Notes under the pieces: generated by a model
The model's database searches: none
What the model was told of the DNA's origin: nothing
The model's input: the letters and a program-made list of their open reading frames with translations, nothing else
Origin: Membranipora membranacea
Taxonomy: Eukaryota > Bryozoa > Gymnolaemata > Cheilostomatida > Membraniporidae
Reading direction: 5' to 3'
DNA: 64,000 nucleotides
Assembly (NCBI GenBank): GCA_914767715.1
Contig: OU612070.1
Location: 25,780,025 to 25,844,024 of the forward strand
Translations under genes and position numbers: made by a program
Shown here: one piece after another, positions 33,733 through 46,500 of the stretch
Numbering within the stretch: position 1 is the stretch's first letter
How the letters are laid out: every line of letters starts with the position of its first letter

Positions 33733-36123
33733 TCATTCAGAGTATGTCATACATCCTAGAGAACTAGAATGCATCCTAGATGCGTATGACCATAAATGTC
33801 ATGTCTTCAACTTTGTGTGCAGCAAGCTGCCAAAACTGGATCTGACAATAGTTAGCCATTGGAAGCGACATTTTGATCTTAATAAATGACATCTATTATT
33901 GTTGAATCTGGTGCCAATCCCCACTTCATATCCTGGTCCTTATATAAATGATTTAATATAGGCAACTCAGTAAAGCCTTGCTGTTCGGGTTAAACCACAT
34001 TAATCACTTTATTCACCAAAAATATAAATAATAGCTGAGCTGAGGTACTGTCTCCTTGATGATAGTATTAAGCAGGTGGAGGTGAATGCAGCAGTACAAG
34101 CTAGCAACAGGGACGAGTTGTGGTTTCATCATTCAGGATTGCCTCTGTAAACTATTATAAACTTAGTGACAACAATGTGATGATGTATGCCGTCAGTATC
34201 AACTGAGTAATTAACCATTCATTTTGGCTAATTCAGAAATATGATTATATACTTACAGACTATTTGCATTAATTGCCTTTAATTGCCTTCAATTGACAGT
34301 CATTAACTTATATTGTACCAGGATGTCTTGCCTTATATTCAGCACAAGACATGATAGGAGCAGGATATAAAATAGTGATTAAAAACTCTAAACATGTATG
34401 ACAAGCCTTCCGTTGAATAATACAGATGGATCAACAAAAAAGAATAAACACAAAATTGTTTTCTGCAAGGTTGTAGAAGATTATCTTTTCTATTTATTCA
34501 GTGTCAGGGCTTACACAAGAAATAAGCAGGAAGTGCAGCAAAGCATTAACATAAAAAAACCGTATGTTGAAAATATAAAGCAGTGCCAATCGGCCATTTG
34601 ACATTCCTATTCACTTCAGATATATGATAATGAAGAGACTGGATATGCCAAACCTGAAACAGTGCCAATTTGCCACTTGAGACTACCAGAGGCAGCAGAT
34701 GCAAATAATGTAAACTAGTTATCAAGCGTCGCTAATTCCCTTAAATCTTCAAAAGTAAGTCGATTTGTCACAGGTGTGTCCCCAACACATGCCCTAATCA
34801 ATCAATCAATCAATCAATAGACCCTCTCTCCTCCAGGAGTAAAAACAGGGCATTATTCAGCACTCAGCAATTAGTATCACTGTAGCTATCTAAATGGCAG
34901 CAGAGTAACAAAATCATAATAACATATCTGAAATTGAATGACTAATAAGCCCTTACTACATTTATCAAAGAGTTCATAGCTATTTGTCGAATCTTCAGAA
35001 ATTGTCTTACCCTAACAATCTCAGGGGGTATCGTTTCCCCGGAATACCTGATAGACATATTATTGAAGATGTGAATACCAACACACATGTGTTTGTTGTT
35101 GCTGATTACTTTGTATGCTCAAGAAAATGTATAAACGGTGCTTGGTTGGGCCTCAAACCAAACTCATGGGATGGAGAAAAGGTGACCCTAGTTGCTTCTA
35201 AATATTTCATTTGAAAAATATCCCTAGCGATTGTGCATCTAAATACTTGTGGTTGTTATTGTCAATTACATACATATTTCATTGAAGGAACAGATGAGTC
35301 TAGCACAGTTCACCAGCACACAATCACCCTAGGAAAATGATCAGCTCTGCTCTGAGTTGACATCGGTGAAGGTACTCAGCCAATGAAAGTCCTGATACCA
35401 TTTGGTGAACTGAATTCATTTTCTATTTTCCATTTATTACTATTATTTATTTCCTATATAGACCTAACAGAATTAGCCTATGCTATTGAAGTTGGTTTAA
35501 CAGGCCAAATGTCTAGTTCATTAGACTATGTCACGCCCTCAACAAGTATATTGTCTTTCCTTAAGGAGAGGCAGTCTAATGCCCTAATTACTCAGTTACT
35601 GGTTTCTTTTCAGTTGATACTGACGGCATCATCATCACATTGTTGTCACTAAGTTTATAATAGTTTACAGAGGCAAGCCTGAATGATGAAATAACAACTC
35701 GTCCCTGTTGCTAGCTTGTACTGCTGCATTCACCTCCACCTGCTTAATACTATCATCAAGGGGAGAGTACCTCAGCTCAGCTATTATTTTTTTTTTATGG
35801 TGAATAAAGAGATTAATGCGGTTTATCCCTATTCATCAATATAAATGTTTGCCATACATGGATATGACGCATTAGAGTTATATAGTTTCTAATGGCGATC
35901 ATTTTTCCTGGGCCGGGTATTTACTCGTTTATTATCCTCGTTGGTTCCTTGTTTGTCAAGTTTTTCCTGATCAGTTTATGTGGTTATACTGTAATTAGCT
36001 CATCTTATCTATATCTGAGCAGGATATTCAGTGTCCCCATAAATGAAATTAAAAAAAACTTACAATGACATTAGTGGCAATATATCAATACCGGACAAAC
36101 ATTTGGGACGAAACGTGACACGT
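33733..36123 (+). repeat. SINE (33733-33880, inverted) and R module
   Basis: The SINE is the headless R subfamily. The following 2.2 kb repeat 24946-26700 with point differences and small indels. An open frame at 34984-35214 is not preserved in the copies near 26080 and 55060, so it is not called as a gene. Confidence 0.65.
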
Positions 36124-36450
36124 TCAAAACTAAAGCATATAATTTGCACAAAAATAAATCACACTTCCTTTATGATCGCAAAAGAACTTTTGTGAAAATG
36201 GAAAGCACGTGATCCGGTTATCATAGTTATGAAGCAGGGAGAATTTGATTCTTATCAAAGAAATGATCAGATGATCTGTGTCAGTGTCAAAACTAAAGCA
36301 TATAATTTGCACAAAAACAAATCTCACTTCCTTTTGGATAGCTAAAGAACTTTTGTGAAAATGGAAAGCACGTGATCCGGTTATCATAGTTATGAAGCAG
36401 GGAGAATTTGATTCTGATGAAGAAATGATCAGGTGATCTGTGTTAGTGCA
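36124..36450. repeat. 163-bp tandem duplication in R module
   Basis: The block starting TCAAAACTAAAGCATATAAT occurs twice (36124 and 36287). The homologous place at 56385-56545 has it once. Confidence 0.85.
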
Positions 36451-38430
36451 GTCAAAGTTTAAAATCAATCATAACATGATAGTAGAGTTCAATACTGAGT
36501 TTCTTTATCGACATACTTTGTTTACGGAACGAGAAAAAGTTTGCTGGTACAATTACTCTGCTAAAAAACTGATGAAGTTGCCTTGCAAGCAAAAGATAGG
36601 ATTAAAAACAGTATAAATAATATAAATAGACATCTGTCTCACAAAGCAGTCTTTTCCCCACGCAGCACAGTATTATGAAATTTACACTAATAAATTGGAG
36701 CGATTAGGGCATTGATAGGTGTGTTGGTAAAACTTTTTTCTAAACCATAATCAACTTGTGACCTCTAGTTCATGCTTAAGAGAAGAGAAAAGCTTGTGAA
36801 GTGTTTTGTTGAGAAATACACCCCAATTTTTATAGAAAAGAGGAAACTGCCATAATTATTATCAGTAATAAAAATTGGTGCAAATTAAGAGAAATATTTA
36901 ATATTATCCGGACCTCAGCAGCTTTTGTAAAAGGAAGTTTATGTCTGGTGTGTTTTTGATTTTGAAGTGTGATTGATTGTGGTCTCACCAATATGTGAAT
37001 AATTTATAGTCAGGAATCCTTTGGTCAAAAACTTTGTTGAAAATTTCAGAGATGATTTTAGTAACTTATCTTGTAGCAGTGTTATGCTTTTGTAATCCTC
37101 CTCAAACAGTATCAAGAATAAGATTATGAACTTTGACAGTCAGGACACTGGTCATCCTATTCTCACCACGAAAAATTGTCAAACGAATCAGTTAATAAGA
37201 ATGATGAATGGTCTGAATATAGAAAACTAAAGCTTCATCTTGATAGATGCTTTAAAATTTATAGTGATGAATCGTGAAATGATGAGAATTAAATAGCTTA
37301 AAAAATCTAAATCTATTATCATTAGAGGAAGAGTGAAACTCTGGTAACAGGTGGTCTTAAATTGACTATCATCACTGGAAAACTTTCATTCTACTTTCAC
37401 AAAATTGATAAGGAATTTCCCCAACTATACAAGTGGCAGTGGCAGTTCGGCCACAATATAAACAAAGTACGTCAAAGGCCCCATCGACATTATATAAATA
37501 AATACTCAGCATTAAACTCTAGATGTACCGTTTTATTATTAGGATGAATAAACATCTGGTGCCAATCGCCACTTGATATCCTGGATCTCTAGTCCCTCAG
37601 TTGAATGATGTTATATTGCCACCTAAGTAAAGGCTTATCTTGCTGTTTAGGTAACACTTAACCGCAGAAATGTTTCTAATCACAATAATGATATCTAAAC
37701 TCACCTGCACAAAATTGGTAGCAGATATTATAGCACACCGTTAAGTTGAAACTTGCAAAAGGTGGAGTCCAAAAAGTGGCATAGCTCTTGGGACACAGGC
37801 TTTCTGGGTTGTCCCTGACACATAGTCGGAAAACCCCACTGGTGTTCTGGGATGTTGCAGGAAAACCAATGACTGGAGGTATTCCACAATTTTTATTGAG
37901 CACACATACAAATGGTTTACAGGCCATGACCAATAACTAGCTCACTTAACTTGCCTAAACAAGGTAACTAACTCGCCTCTCATGGTATTCATATCGAGCT
38001 CTTACAGATGGTTTATAGGCCATTTCTTTTCACCAGCTCAGTCCTTCTGACCTAACAAGGTCACTTACTAATTACACACCAACCATTTGTATCCATTCAA
38101 AACAAATGTTCTGAATGACAAACTCGGCATCTATCTCTCTGGATTTTATAATTCACATCTAAACCTTTTTGCACACTGATCTAAACGGTTACATAGGGCT
38201 AAGTTGAAAAAACCTTGTTTTTGCATTCCATTACGAGTCACAATAGCAGACACATGAGTTGTCTCCCTTGTGTCTACTAGCGGTCACAAGTAAAGATTCA
38301 CAAAACTGTCCTGTCTATCACATGTAAACAGGATATTCACCATACAAAATAATAAATACATTTTTTATTTTTACTTTGCTAGAGCCATTTATTGTTACCT
38401 CAATCCATTACTGCTGCCATAAAATACCAC
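36451..38430 (-). repeat. R module, inverted copy
   Basis: Reverse-oriented counterpart of 22111-24100 and 30847-33000. In this orientation (37340-37680) it follows the intron 2 sequence of the peptide gene closely. At about 38370-38430 it is joined by deletion to the AT-rich array of copy C. Confidence 0.65.
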
Positions 38431-38880
38431 AATTATATAAATGTAACCAAATTGTTTATTACATACAATTATATGTTATAAAAAATCATATTTTATGTTC
38501 AATTTTCTTTTGCATACAATCATATATTCTATACAGTCCTATATAATATACAATTATATATTATTTACAAATATATTTTATACAATCAGATATCATATAC
38601 CATTATATATTATATACAGTTATATTATATATACAAATATATCAATGTATCATATGCGATTATATATAATTATATATTATGCTAAATAATATACTATTTA
38701 CAAATATAATTAATATGCAATAATATATTATAAACAATTATATATTGTATTCAATAATATATCATAAATAATCATATATGCTATTCAATTATATTTAATA
38801 TATAATCATATATTCTATACAATCATGTATCATATATGATTATATATTGTAAAAAATATATATTAACAATTGTATATTAC
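38431..38880. repeat. AT-rich degenerate tandem array
   Basis: Same array as 576-905 and 59940-60350, at the outer edge of the copy C unit. No genes. Confidence 0.75.
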
Positions 38881-38905
38881 CATACCACAATTATCACATG
38901 ATTGT

Positions 38906-39155
38906 TGCGTGATAGGCCGAGTTCAAATTCTGGTGAAGACAGATTTTGTTTACATATCACTCTTTTATTACTTGGTGGTTTAACTTGTTTTGTTTTGTGA
39001 CTATTACTACTTACACCCACTAAATCACTCAATTCAAACACCTGGGTTACTTCGCACAGGGCTGTGCAAGCTTCAGCGGCCCAGCGTGGCACAGCGGTTG
39101 GAGTGTTTGATCTCAGATCGAGTTCAAGCAAGGAAGGATCATGAGGAGGATCCCT
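38906..39155 (+). repeat. two tRNA-like fragments of the copy C unit
   Basis: 38906-38946 is the B-box half (GAGTTCAAATTC) and 39075-39155 the fragment with box-A-like TGGCACAGCGGTTGGAGTG. Between them, at 38998-39020, lies the uninterrupted target site of the P element. Confidence 0.55.
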
Positions 39156-39274
39156 TATTTTTATATAGTATATATTAATATATCACAACCAAAACATGTT
39201 TGTTGGGCAATATTTCATAGCTTTTTTCACTGAAAATAATTGTGGCGGAGTTCAGCCACATTATAGGACAACGA

Positions 39275-39547
39275 TACTATCTCAGGCTACCTCATAAATC
39301 GCAGGGAAAGGACTGCCTTTCTAATTTGCACTTAAAATGACATTGCCAATTGGCCATCCATCATTAACTCAATCGACAACCTGAGTTTAATAATATGTAA
39401 TAAATGGCATTCTGATAATAGACAACGCTCCATATCATGGAGCGTTGTCTATTATCAGAAGATTCTAAGGCATGATAAACATCATCTTAACAACCTTATA
39501 AATGAATGTAAATAACATTCAATGCTTTTTATTACATATTATTGAAT
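39275..39547. mobile_element. insertion with a perfect 22-bp hairpin
   Basis: About 270 bp absent from the homologous place near 1285. It holds an exact inverted repeat with 22-bp arms (39412-39433 and 39437-39458) and a 3-nt spacer. This is framed by TAATATGTAATAAA and its complement TTTATTACATATTA. Probably a palindromic MITE-like element. Exact ends and target duplication are not resolvable by eye. Confidence 0.55.
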
Positions 39548-41363
39548 TAACTAACTTATATTAGTCATTTTTATTTTGAATATATTGAATATTATTATTA
39601 TTATTAATTAATTATTAAATTATTGTTTAATTTATAAATTGTTTTATTAAATAAATTGAATAATTTAAGAAGTTTTTAATTACTTATTAAAATTATCAAT
39701 AAAAACGTAATGAATAAATAAATTATCAGCATATTAAACATAATAATATAAACTATATTAGTCATTTATCAACTAATAGTGCATGTGACTATAATTTATG
39801 CTAAAAACTAATGATTAATGAGCCAATATCCGATATGGCTGCAATTAACAGTTCATTGCTGGCGATTAATTGTTCATATTATGTCATTGAGTTAATTCTT
39901 GGGGTTGGGTTATTTATTTTTAAATATCTACTTTTAAGTGTTGTGGTAGAGAGCTAAACCACTGATGCAAGATTGAGCCATACTGCCATTCTAAAATATA
40001 ATAGGTTGGTAGCATTAATCAGCAACATCACTATAAACAACTCAGAACCATGCACTCCCAGCTAACAAGCTCACACCATGATATAATACCTGCTAGGGTT
40101 ATGGTATTTGTTTAATTCTACAAAATATTCATTAGGTTTGTGACACTAGTTTGCTTCACTGAAAAAATAGCCCAGATGCTTTGTCAGCGATTGCAAAGTT
40201 GTAGAAGGGATTGCCCCTGTCAGCTTAATTTTCCAATTGGTATTACTTTTAGATGACTTAATCACAGAGTAAGGATATCAAGAGGATTTTGTTCAGTGGA
40301 GACAATGTTCGATCTGGATGCCTTCCAAGTGTCAATATATATAAGTTACAAGGATGATTTGTGATGCAGACACACCCACCTGTAATAGGTCCTATTTGAT
40401 TCTATATTATTCTTAAGACTGATTTCCAAGTTTTTGGAAAGGTCCAACTTTCAAGCTATACACCATAATATAATTGTCATTTATTGCTGGGTTGCAAACG
40501 GATGAAAGAAAAGGATTTATGGTCGACATCACCATTTTCATATGGTGTTTCAGAGGAAGCAATCAGAGTATACTTCTTTAGGGATCTTAGGTATATGTTG
40601 TGGAAAACTGTTGAAAAATAAATTGCTCTCAAATAGCAGTGACTCTCCTAGCTATCCTTTTTTCCTAAACACCAACATGGGGACATGAACAGCTTACCAC
40701 CAACACTTCACATTATGAGCAACCTGAGATAGTTGGGCCATCACGCCAACTGTTTAGCAGCACCAATAAAAGCTTGATAGGAAGAAGCATTCTTTACCAG
40801 TCAACCATCATATACCATCATTTGACAGATAGAGAATTATCCCTTCTACACCAAATAGCTGATGATAAACTCTGTCACCAAAATCACCTAACCTAAAGGA
40901 TACCAGGATACCAGTTTTTGATTTTTGTAAATATTTTTATAATAGTTGGTGTATGCATTTTTTTATCATTTCGGATCCTAGTTGAAATCTGCTATAATTA
41001 TGCCTCTAAGTTTATTTTTGTATAAAATATGTTCTTGAATTTGAGTTAATTATATACAGTATATATATAGTATACAGTCAATATGTTGCTACGACCCCCG
41101 CAGAAAAAACAGACAGACAAAATAAGCTTTACACAACAACATGCAATTAATTGGTATGGCTCTGTCCATTTCCTGCTGAACCATTGAGCTTGCACGATAT
41201 TCTAAGAGTGAGAACTGTTCATAGGGACTCATCAGATGGACTATTTATTAAATTTAATACACCATGTAATGTCCTGCCCCTATCTTGTCATGAATCTGAA
41301 TTTTGACATTCTAAAATTGGTTAGACATCCTGGTACTATATTTTGACTAAATATAATTGTATG
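39548..41363 (+). other. 5' flank of copy C
   Basis: Non-coding and conserved with 1290-3175 and 60480-61973. The left arm of the hairpin described at 2299 is present near 40516, but its second arm is broken. A segment near 41140-41190 (CATGCAATTAATTGG to TGCTGAACC) is shared with copy E and missing in copy A. Confidence 0.7.
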
Positions 41364-41445
41364 TACGTCAATGACAGTAGCATATTGTGACCTGCAGACA
41401 TCTTCATGTCCCCTATAAAAGCGAGAACCGAACAACACTAAGTCA
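41364..41445 (+). promoter_or_regulatory. TATA promoter of copy C
   Basis: A CRE-like TACGTCA (41364-41370) lies about 43 bp before the TATA box CTATAAAA (41413-41420). An initiator-like TCATTCT has its A at 41445, about 30 bp downstream. A likely 5'-leader donor ACA|GTAGGT at 41479 pairs with the acceptor TTTTCTAG ending at 41855. Confidence 0.65.
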
Positions 41446-41874
41446 TTCTTACTCTACAGAGCCTTCTACTCACACACAGTAGGTCATTTACATAATTACC
41501 AATTATAAATGCTGCTAGAACTTTTGCTTAGGAGAACTTTGACATGTAATTTCCGAAACTGCTGTTACTGAAAGCGACATTCATCTAGATATGGTAATCA
41601 TGTGCAATATAATGAGATGCAGCTGATCTCCTTCAGATTCTTATTCAGCACGGGTCGGTTATTATGTGCAATCATTTTGAAATGGACTGTTGCAGTAACT
41701 CAGTTTTTTTTAGTTTTTTTGGAATCAAATCAACTCTTTGCATATTCTTTAAGCATAATGAGAAGACAAAGAAAAAGCACGTTTGTTACGTAGTGAATAG
41801 TTCTAGGTTTTTCCTGCTAATAACTAGCTGAACATGTTTTATGTTACTTTTCTAGGATATCAACTGGATAAATT

Positions 41875-42828
41875 ATGACAAACCTTGCAAGACTTTTCTT
41901 CATCATGGTGATTGCAGCTGCGCTATTCTCAGTTGGTAAGTAATATTCTTGCTCACATTTATTTGTTTCTATCACTCCATTTTTGGTTCAATCAGTCCAG
42001 TCGAAATTCAGCCATCAGATGTTCAAAGTTTTTTGGTAATCTAAGATTTATTGGTATTGATTCATAAGAGAACGCCTGTGCTGTATATGGCCTTTTAAGT
42101 TTAAAAATTTAATTTGTCATTGACCACAAATAATCTCTTAGAGCTGAAAGTGATATTTGCCCTCGCATCACATCACAAAAAATACTCTGTTCATTTTCAA
42201 CACCGTATCAAGTGTTCACCATATGTGTGCAAAGACATTATAAAAGAATTACCCTTTTGATGATAGTAAGCAGTTTCGCAACAGTATCATATGTTCACCA
42301 TCCGAAATCTCTTTCAGTGGAATCTACAGATGCCTGCGCTGCTTATTATGTTATAACAGCACTAGGGCAGGTCAGGAAGAGATAATCACCAAAATCAGCC
42401 AATACATTTAATTTACTGAGAAATATAAGCAAACTACGTAGGAGGCATCTCTGAAGTTATATAAATATACTCAGAATTGAACTCTACATGTAACATTATA
42501 TTATAAGGATGAATGAAAATCTGGAATAATCACCACTTGATATCCTAGGCCTAGTGGGCCCTCAGTTAAATAATGTTATATAGTAAAAGCTTATCTTGCT
42601 GGTTAGGTAACACTTAACACAGAAATGTCATCCGATTAACCACCAACAGTATCATGTGTTTCACCTCTTTCAGGGGAATCTGCCGATGCATGCGCTGGTT
42701 GTACAGGACAGAAGAGCAGTCCTAATGATTGGAGTAGTTGTTCAGCAAACGACTGCGGTACAGCATGCAAAAAGGTTGGATGGACAGGAGGAAACTGCCA
42801 GACTACATGCTGCTGTTGCTATAAATAA
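41875..42828 (+). CDS. ten-cysteine secreted peptide, copy C (intact)
   Basis: The coding exons are 41875-41935 and 42674-42828, joined in phase 1 (71 aa). Residues 1-20 form a signal peptide (MTNLARLF, hydrophobic core, LFSV). Likely cleavage follows the A-D-A in ESADA, leaving about 45 residues that start CAGC. The mature part has ten cysteines: CAGC, WSSC, NDCGTAC (C-x3-C), WTGGNC (G-x-C) and a closing CCCCYK. This order fits a CS-alpha-beta defensin-like fold with two extra cysteine pairs, but I know no exact family, so antimicrobial or toxin-like function is inference. The ATG follows an intron acceptor at 41855 and has no in-frame competitor. Upstream is a TATA promoter. Downstream the gene converges with copy D. 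Confidence 0.82.
42318..42385 (+). other. mini-exon candidate of copy C
   Basis: Acceptor CCGAAATCTCTTTCAG, then ESTDACAAYYVITALGQV and a short tail to TAA. If it were used instead of exon 2, the product would be a signal peptide with a one-cysteine tail. Conserved in place in all five copies. Confidence 0.45.
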
Positions 42829-43640
42829 TGTTAATGCAATGAATGATAAAAATCCAAACTAAATCTATGTTATTTAAATTGTTGATCTTTCAAATTTTGT
42901 ATGGCATTAACTTTTCAATACAATGTTATTTGAGACAACCATTTATTTGCAATATTGATTTACAGTATTATCGATTTTCCTGTTAATACATCATCTTGTT
43001 TCAACCACAAAAATATACAGTGTCCTCCATTAATTCAGACTTAGTGATTCAGATACAGAATTCCGAGCCCTTTGTCCAAATCTCAACTTGTCCTCATGAC
43101 ATATTAACTTGTAGATAAATAGGTGAAAGCATCAGGGCTCTATCATTTACCTCAGTGTGAAAGAACTTAAATTACCTACGATAGAAGACTGTGTGAGTGT
43201 GCTGGTAAGTGGCGCCCTTATTACTTGCCAACTGACTTGTGGGTAATTATTTTATTTAGAAGACGTAACCTACAAAAAAAACTGACAATGTAACGATATA
43301 ACAGGACAAGACATAATATGTGGTATGCAAAGAAGCTTAACATGAATTTAAATTGTCATTAGAACTACAAACAAGACAAAAAAAAACAATAAACAAAGTA
43401 CAGACGAATTATAAAATGAATTTAAGCTCTAACAATTATTGATAGGAGAGGACATTGAATTAACCAGCTGTTGTTGCCAAAATAACTCATAACAGTTTGC
43501 TTCATATTAGGAGCGCATCAGAATAAACTTATTCATTAAAAAAATTACACTTACATGATGTAGGGTTCTTAAACATTTCTAGGAGCGAGTTGAAAACATG
43601 ATACACATTAATAATTTTTCTGGCCGCCAGAGATATACCT

Positions 43641-45090
43641 GTCCAATCTATTCTTAAATATTTTGCTTGAAAAACAGTAATTTATGTTTGAAACAACCCA
43701 TATAAACTTCAATAATAATCTAATTGACATTGCTTCCTCCGAGCAATCCTTGTTTGAAATGTGATAGTGTCAGGCCTTCTTGTGTATTTCTTAGGAATAA
43801 AATATTTCATAATTGTTTGATGGGTACCCCTGGCTCAACTTTTATTCATATCATTGGTTAAGGTGGGTGGATTCAAGTACCGGTAGACGAATTGCCCGAC
43901 CTCATTTAATCCACCCATCCAAAAACTAAAGCCAGTAGTAATGAATTTGGATTGGAGATAGTAAATCTAATATTTATTGCAATCTATTCTATTGTATCTT
44001 GCAAGTAAAAGGGATTATGTAGTTCATGATATTTAAAGGGCAACCAAGGTTTCAAACAACTTTTCATTGATGGCCATTGATTAATAGCAGATTGCACCTT
44101 CTGCATGGGGAAAAAGACAAAATATAATTCAGATGATTATTCAGCCAGAATTCTTGTGAAACATTTCTTCCATCAGGTACACAAACTCAGCTAAAAGAGA
44201 ATACCACATAGCAGTTTCCTGTTATTATTTAGCCTGCACTCTATAATTATTACAGCAAAGTCTTGGAACCTCCCCTAAACTGAAGTGTTACCCAGCTTAG
44301 AGTCAGCAACTACTTTGAGTTTTGCATCGCGAAATGCACAAAGCTGATGCTGCCCAGCACATTATTTGCTACCCATTGATGCATTGCTGCGAAACCTTGG
44401 TTGCCCTTTAACCAGATTGACACAATTAATTGTTCCGCTTGGTGCTTGGAGTTTGGAATAATACCTGTATACAGGAAGAACTTGCATCCTGGAAAAATTT
44501 CTGATTTTGCAGACATTCAATTGCGATCGTAGATTCTTCTTCTCTAAAGAATTCTCTCATTTAAGATTTAGCCAGATACAAGGACGAGATATGATAAATT
44601 GGGTAAATTGGGATAACTTCTGATATATAATAAGTACGACACTGTATGAATATGAGAAGATAACTCTACAGCAATTTGAAGCCAAAATACTTTTAATGAA
44701 CAGTGTGACATCTTCTGTAGGTAACACTACATTTATAGAAAACAAATTGAACTTTTATTTCATACATGCTTGCTAGCATGATTAATATTGTCATGCCGAT
44801 AGGGATTTCTAACAAATTTAGAAAAATCTCCTGGTGGATTTGCAGTCTAATTTGTCCTGAAAATGCGAAGCTTCTTTTCTGAGGGAGAGTTTATTTTATT
44901 TATTGCCAGCAGTACTTACCTCCAACCAGTTATGATGTTTCACAAATTAATGACAGCTGTCCCATCTCAAGAGAGGATTAATTTTAATTATAATAATGAA
45001 CAATCTGATACCTGGCATATCAACTCTGCAATGTATTGCCTCAGTATGGTTTCCTTTATATATTATTTAGAAGAAATGGCGGTACGGTGT
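43641..45090. other. sequence unique to the C-D pair
   Basis: At 43641 the conserved CCAGAGATATACC is interrupted; similarity to the other units resumes at about 45090. The insert has a short hairpin (GGTGGGTGGATT at 43862, near-complement at 43908) and carries a MITE at 44037-44407. The open frame from 44863 runs into repeat sequence and resembles no family I know. Confidence 0.5.
44037..44407. mobile_element. TTAA-flanked MITE, copy 1
   Basis: 371 bp with terminal inverted repeats AGGGCAACCAAGGTTTC and its complement, flanked on both sides by TTAA (44033-44036 and 44408-44411). TTAA duplication is typical of piggyBac. The terminus AGGG is not the usual CCC, so the superfamily is uncertain. 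No coding capacity. Confidence 0.75.
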
Positions 45091-46123
45091 GCGATACTAC
45101 CTATGAACAGATTCCACATCCGCATCAAATTTCGCTATGTTTTTATGACACAGAACTTAAAGGACAAGCATATCTTGCGCATTCCTATCTAACGCTGAAT
45201 GCTGGTCCATAAATCATTTTGTTAAAGTTGATTCCCTCATGAAGAAGCGAATAGTCTGTCCATTGTTTCAATATCTCTGGTTTTCATGCAAAGATGGTTT
45301 GTCCATGCCGCCTTTGCTTCAAAAATATTCCCCTAAGAAGACTTGTGATGAGTTCCAAACAATTTTATTATTTTAGCAGGGATATGTGTTAGCTCATCTC
45401 TAAATCAGACGCTCTAAATGATCGAATTCTAGACCTCACAATCCGTACAGCAAATAATTATTGAGCGTCATTTTTCCGTGATTCAATATATTTAACCGAG
45501 CCATAGGTTTGAGGTTTCAAAGGACTTACTTTCAATATATGTTGATTGACATAAACCTGAGTCACACATATATCGTAAACTTATTTATAATTAATTATAT
45601 CGCTACTATCAAGTTCCTGCCAGTCATGTTTCAATTACCTTCAATACTCTAATGGAGGGATGTCGGAAGTGCTACAATCAAAACTAAAATATATCGGCCA
45701 AGGCAAGTGAGTAAGTTTGTACGACTGGCTCTGCTAGATTGTCAATCTTCAGAGTACATATCTTGATTTGTGTTGGAATTTAATCTTACTGCAGCCCACT
45801 GACTGTCAGGGTTTGTTTGGCTCTCACTGTTTTGGGATGGACATTTTCATTTATGAATACTTTTTTTTATGCAAGAAGAAATTTAAAAGACCAGTTATTT
45901 AACGTAATTAGCATTTATTATTGAATGTCTTCATTATAACCAATAATTTTGGTATAAACATAGCTATAGCAGCCAGCTATCTCCGTGCTGTTTGTGCTTT
46001 CCCATTGTTCCAAGTTATATAGCTATGACTGTGACTCATTTGTTTTAACCATCAGCCAGCATTGTTACACGCGGCAGCTCAGCAAGAGGAAGGTATTGCT
46101 CTGGCCGCCAGAAAATTAATTAA

Positions 46124-46500
46124 AGGGCAACCAAGGTTTCGCAGCAATGCATTAGTGGGTAACAAATAATGTGCTGGGCAGCATCAGCTTTGTGCATTAC
46201 GCGATGCAAAACTCAAGGTAGTTGCTGACTCTAAGCTGGGTAACACTTCAGTTTAGGGGAGGTTCCAAGACTTTGCTGTAATAATTATAGAGCACAGGCT
46301 AAATAATAACAGGAACAGGAAACTGCTATGTGGTATTCTATTTTAGCTGAGTTTGAGTACCTGATGGAAGAAATCTTTCACAAGAATTCTGGCTGAATAA
46401 TCATCCGAATTATATTTTGTCTTTTTCCCCATGCAGAAGGTGCAATCTGCTATTAATCAATGGCCATCAATGAGAAGTTTTTTGAAACCTTGGTTGCCCT
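46124..46500. mobile_element. TTAA-flanked MITE, copy 2 (inverted)
   Basis: 377 bp, reverse complement of copy 1 with few differences, flanked by TTAA (46120-46123 and 46501-46504). The homologous locus near 13600 lacks it. The flanks differ from those of copy 1, so the two are separate insertions and not a product of the unit duplication. Confidence 0.78.

Noticed and set aside
34984-35214. 76-codon open frame in an R module
   Set aside because: Copies near 26080 and 55060 differ by one base that shifts this frame, so it is not under coding constraint.
36130-36468. 112-codon frame with internal repeat
   Set aside because: Created by the 163-bp tandem duplication; the single-copy version does not extend the frame.
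42656-42862. Alternative-frame ORF across exon 2 of copies B, C and D
   Set aside because: It overlaps the cysteine-rich frame and has no signal peptide or acceptor in phase; the ten-cysteine frame is the conserved one.
44863-45192. 109-codon frame in the C-D insert
   Set aside because: It runs from unique sequence into a non-coding repeat found at 11750, so its end is accidental.
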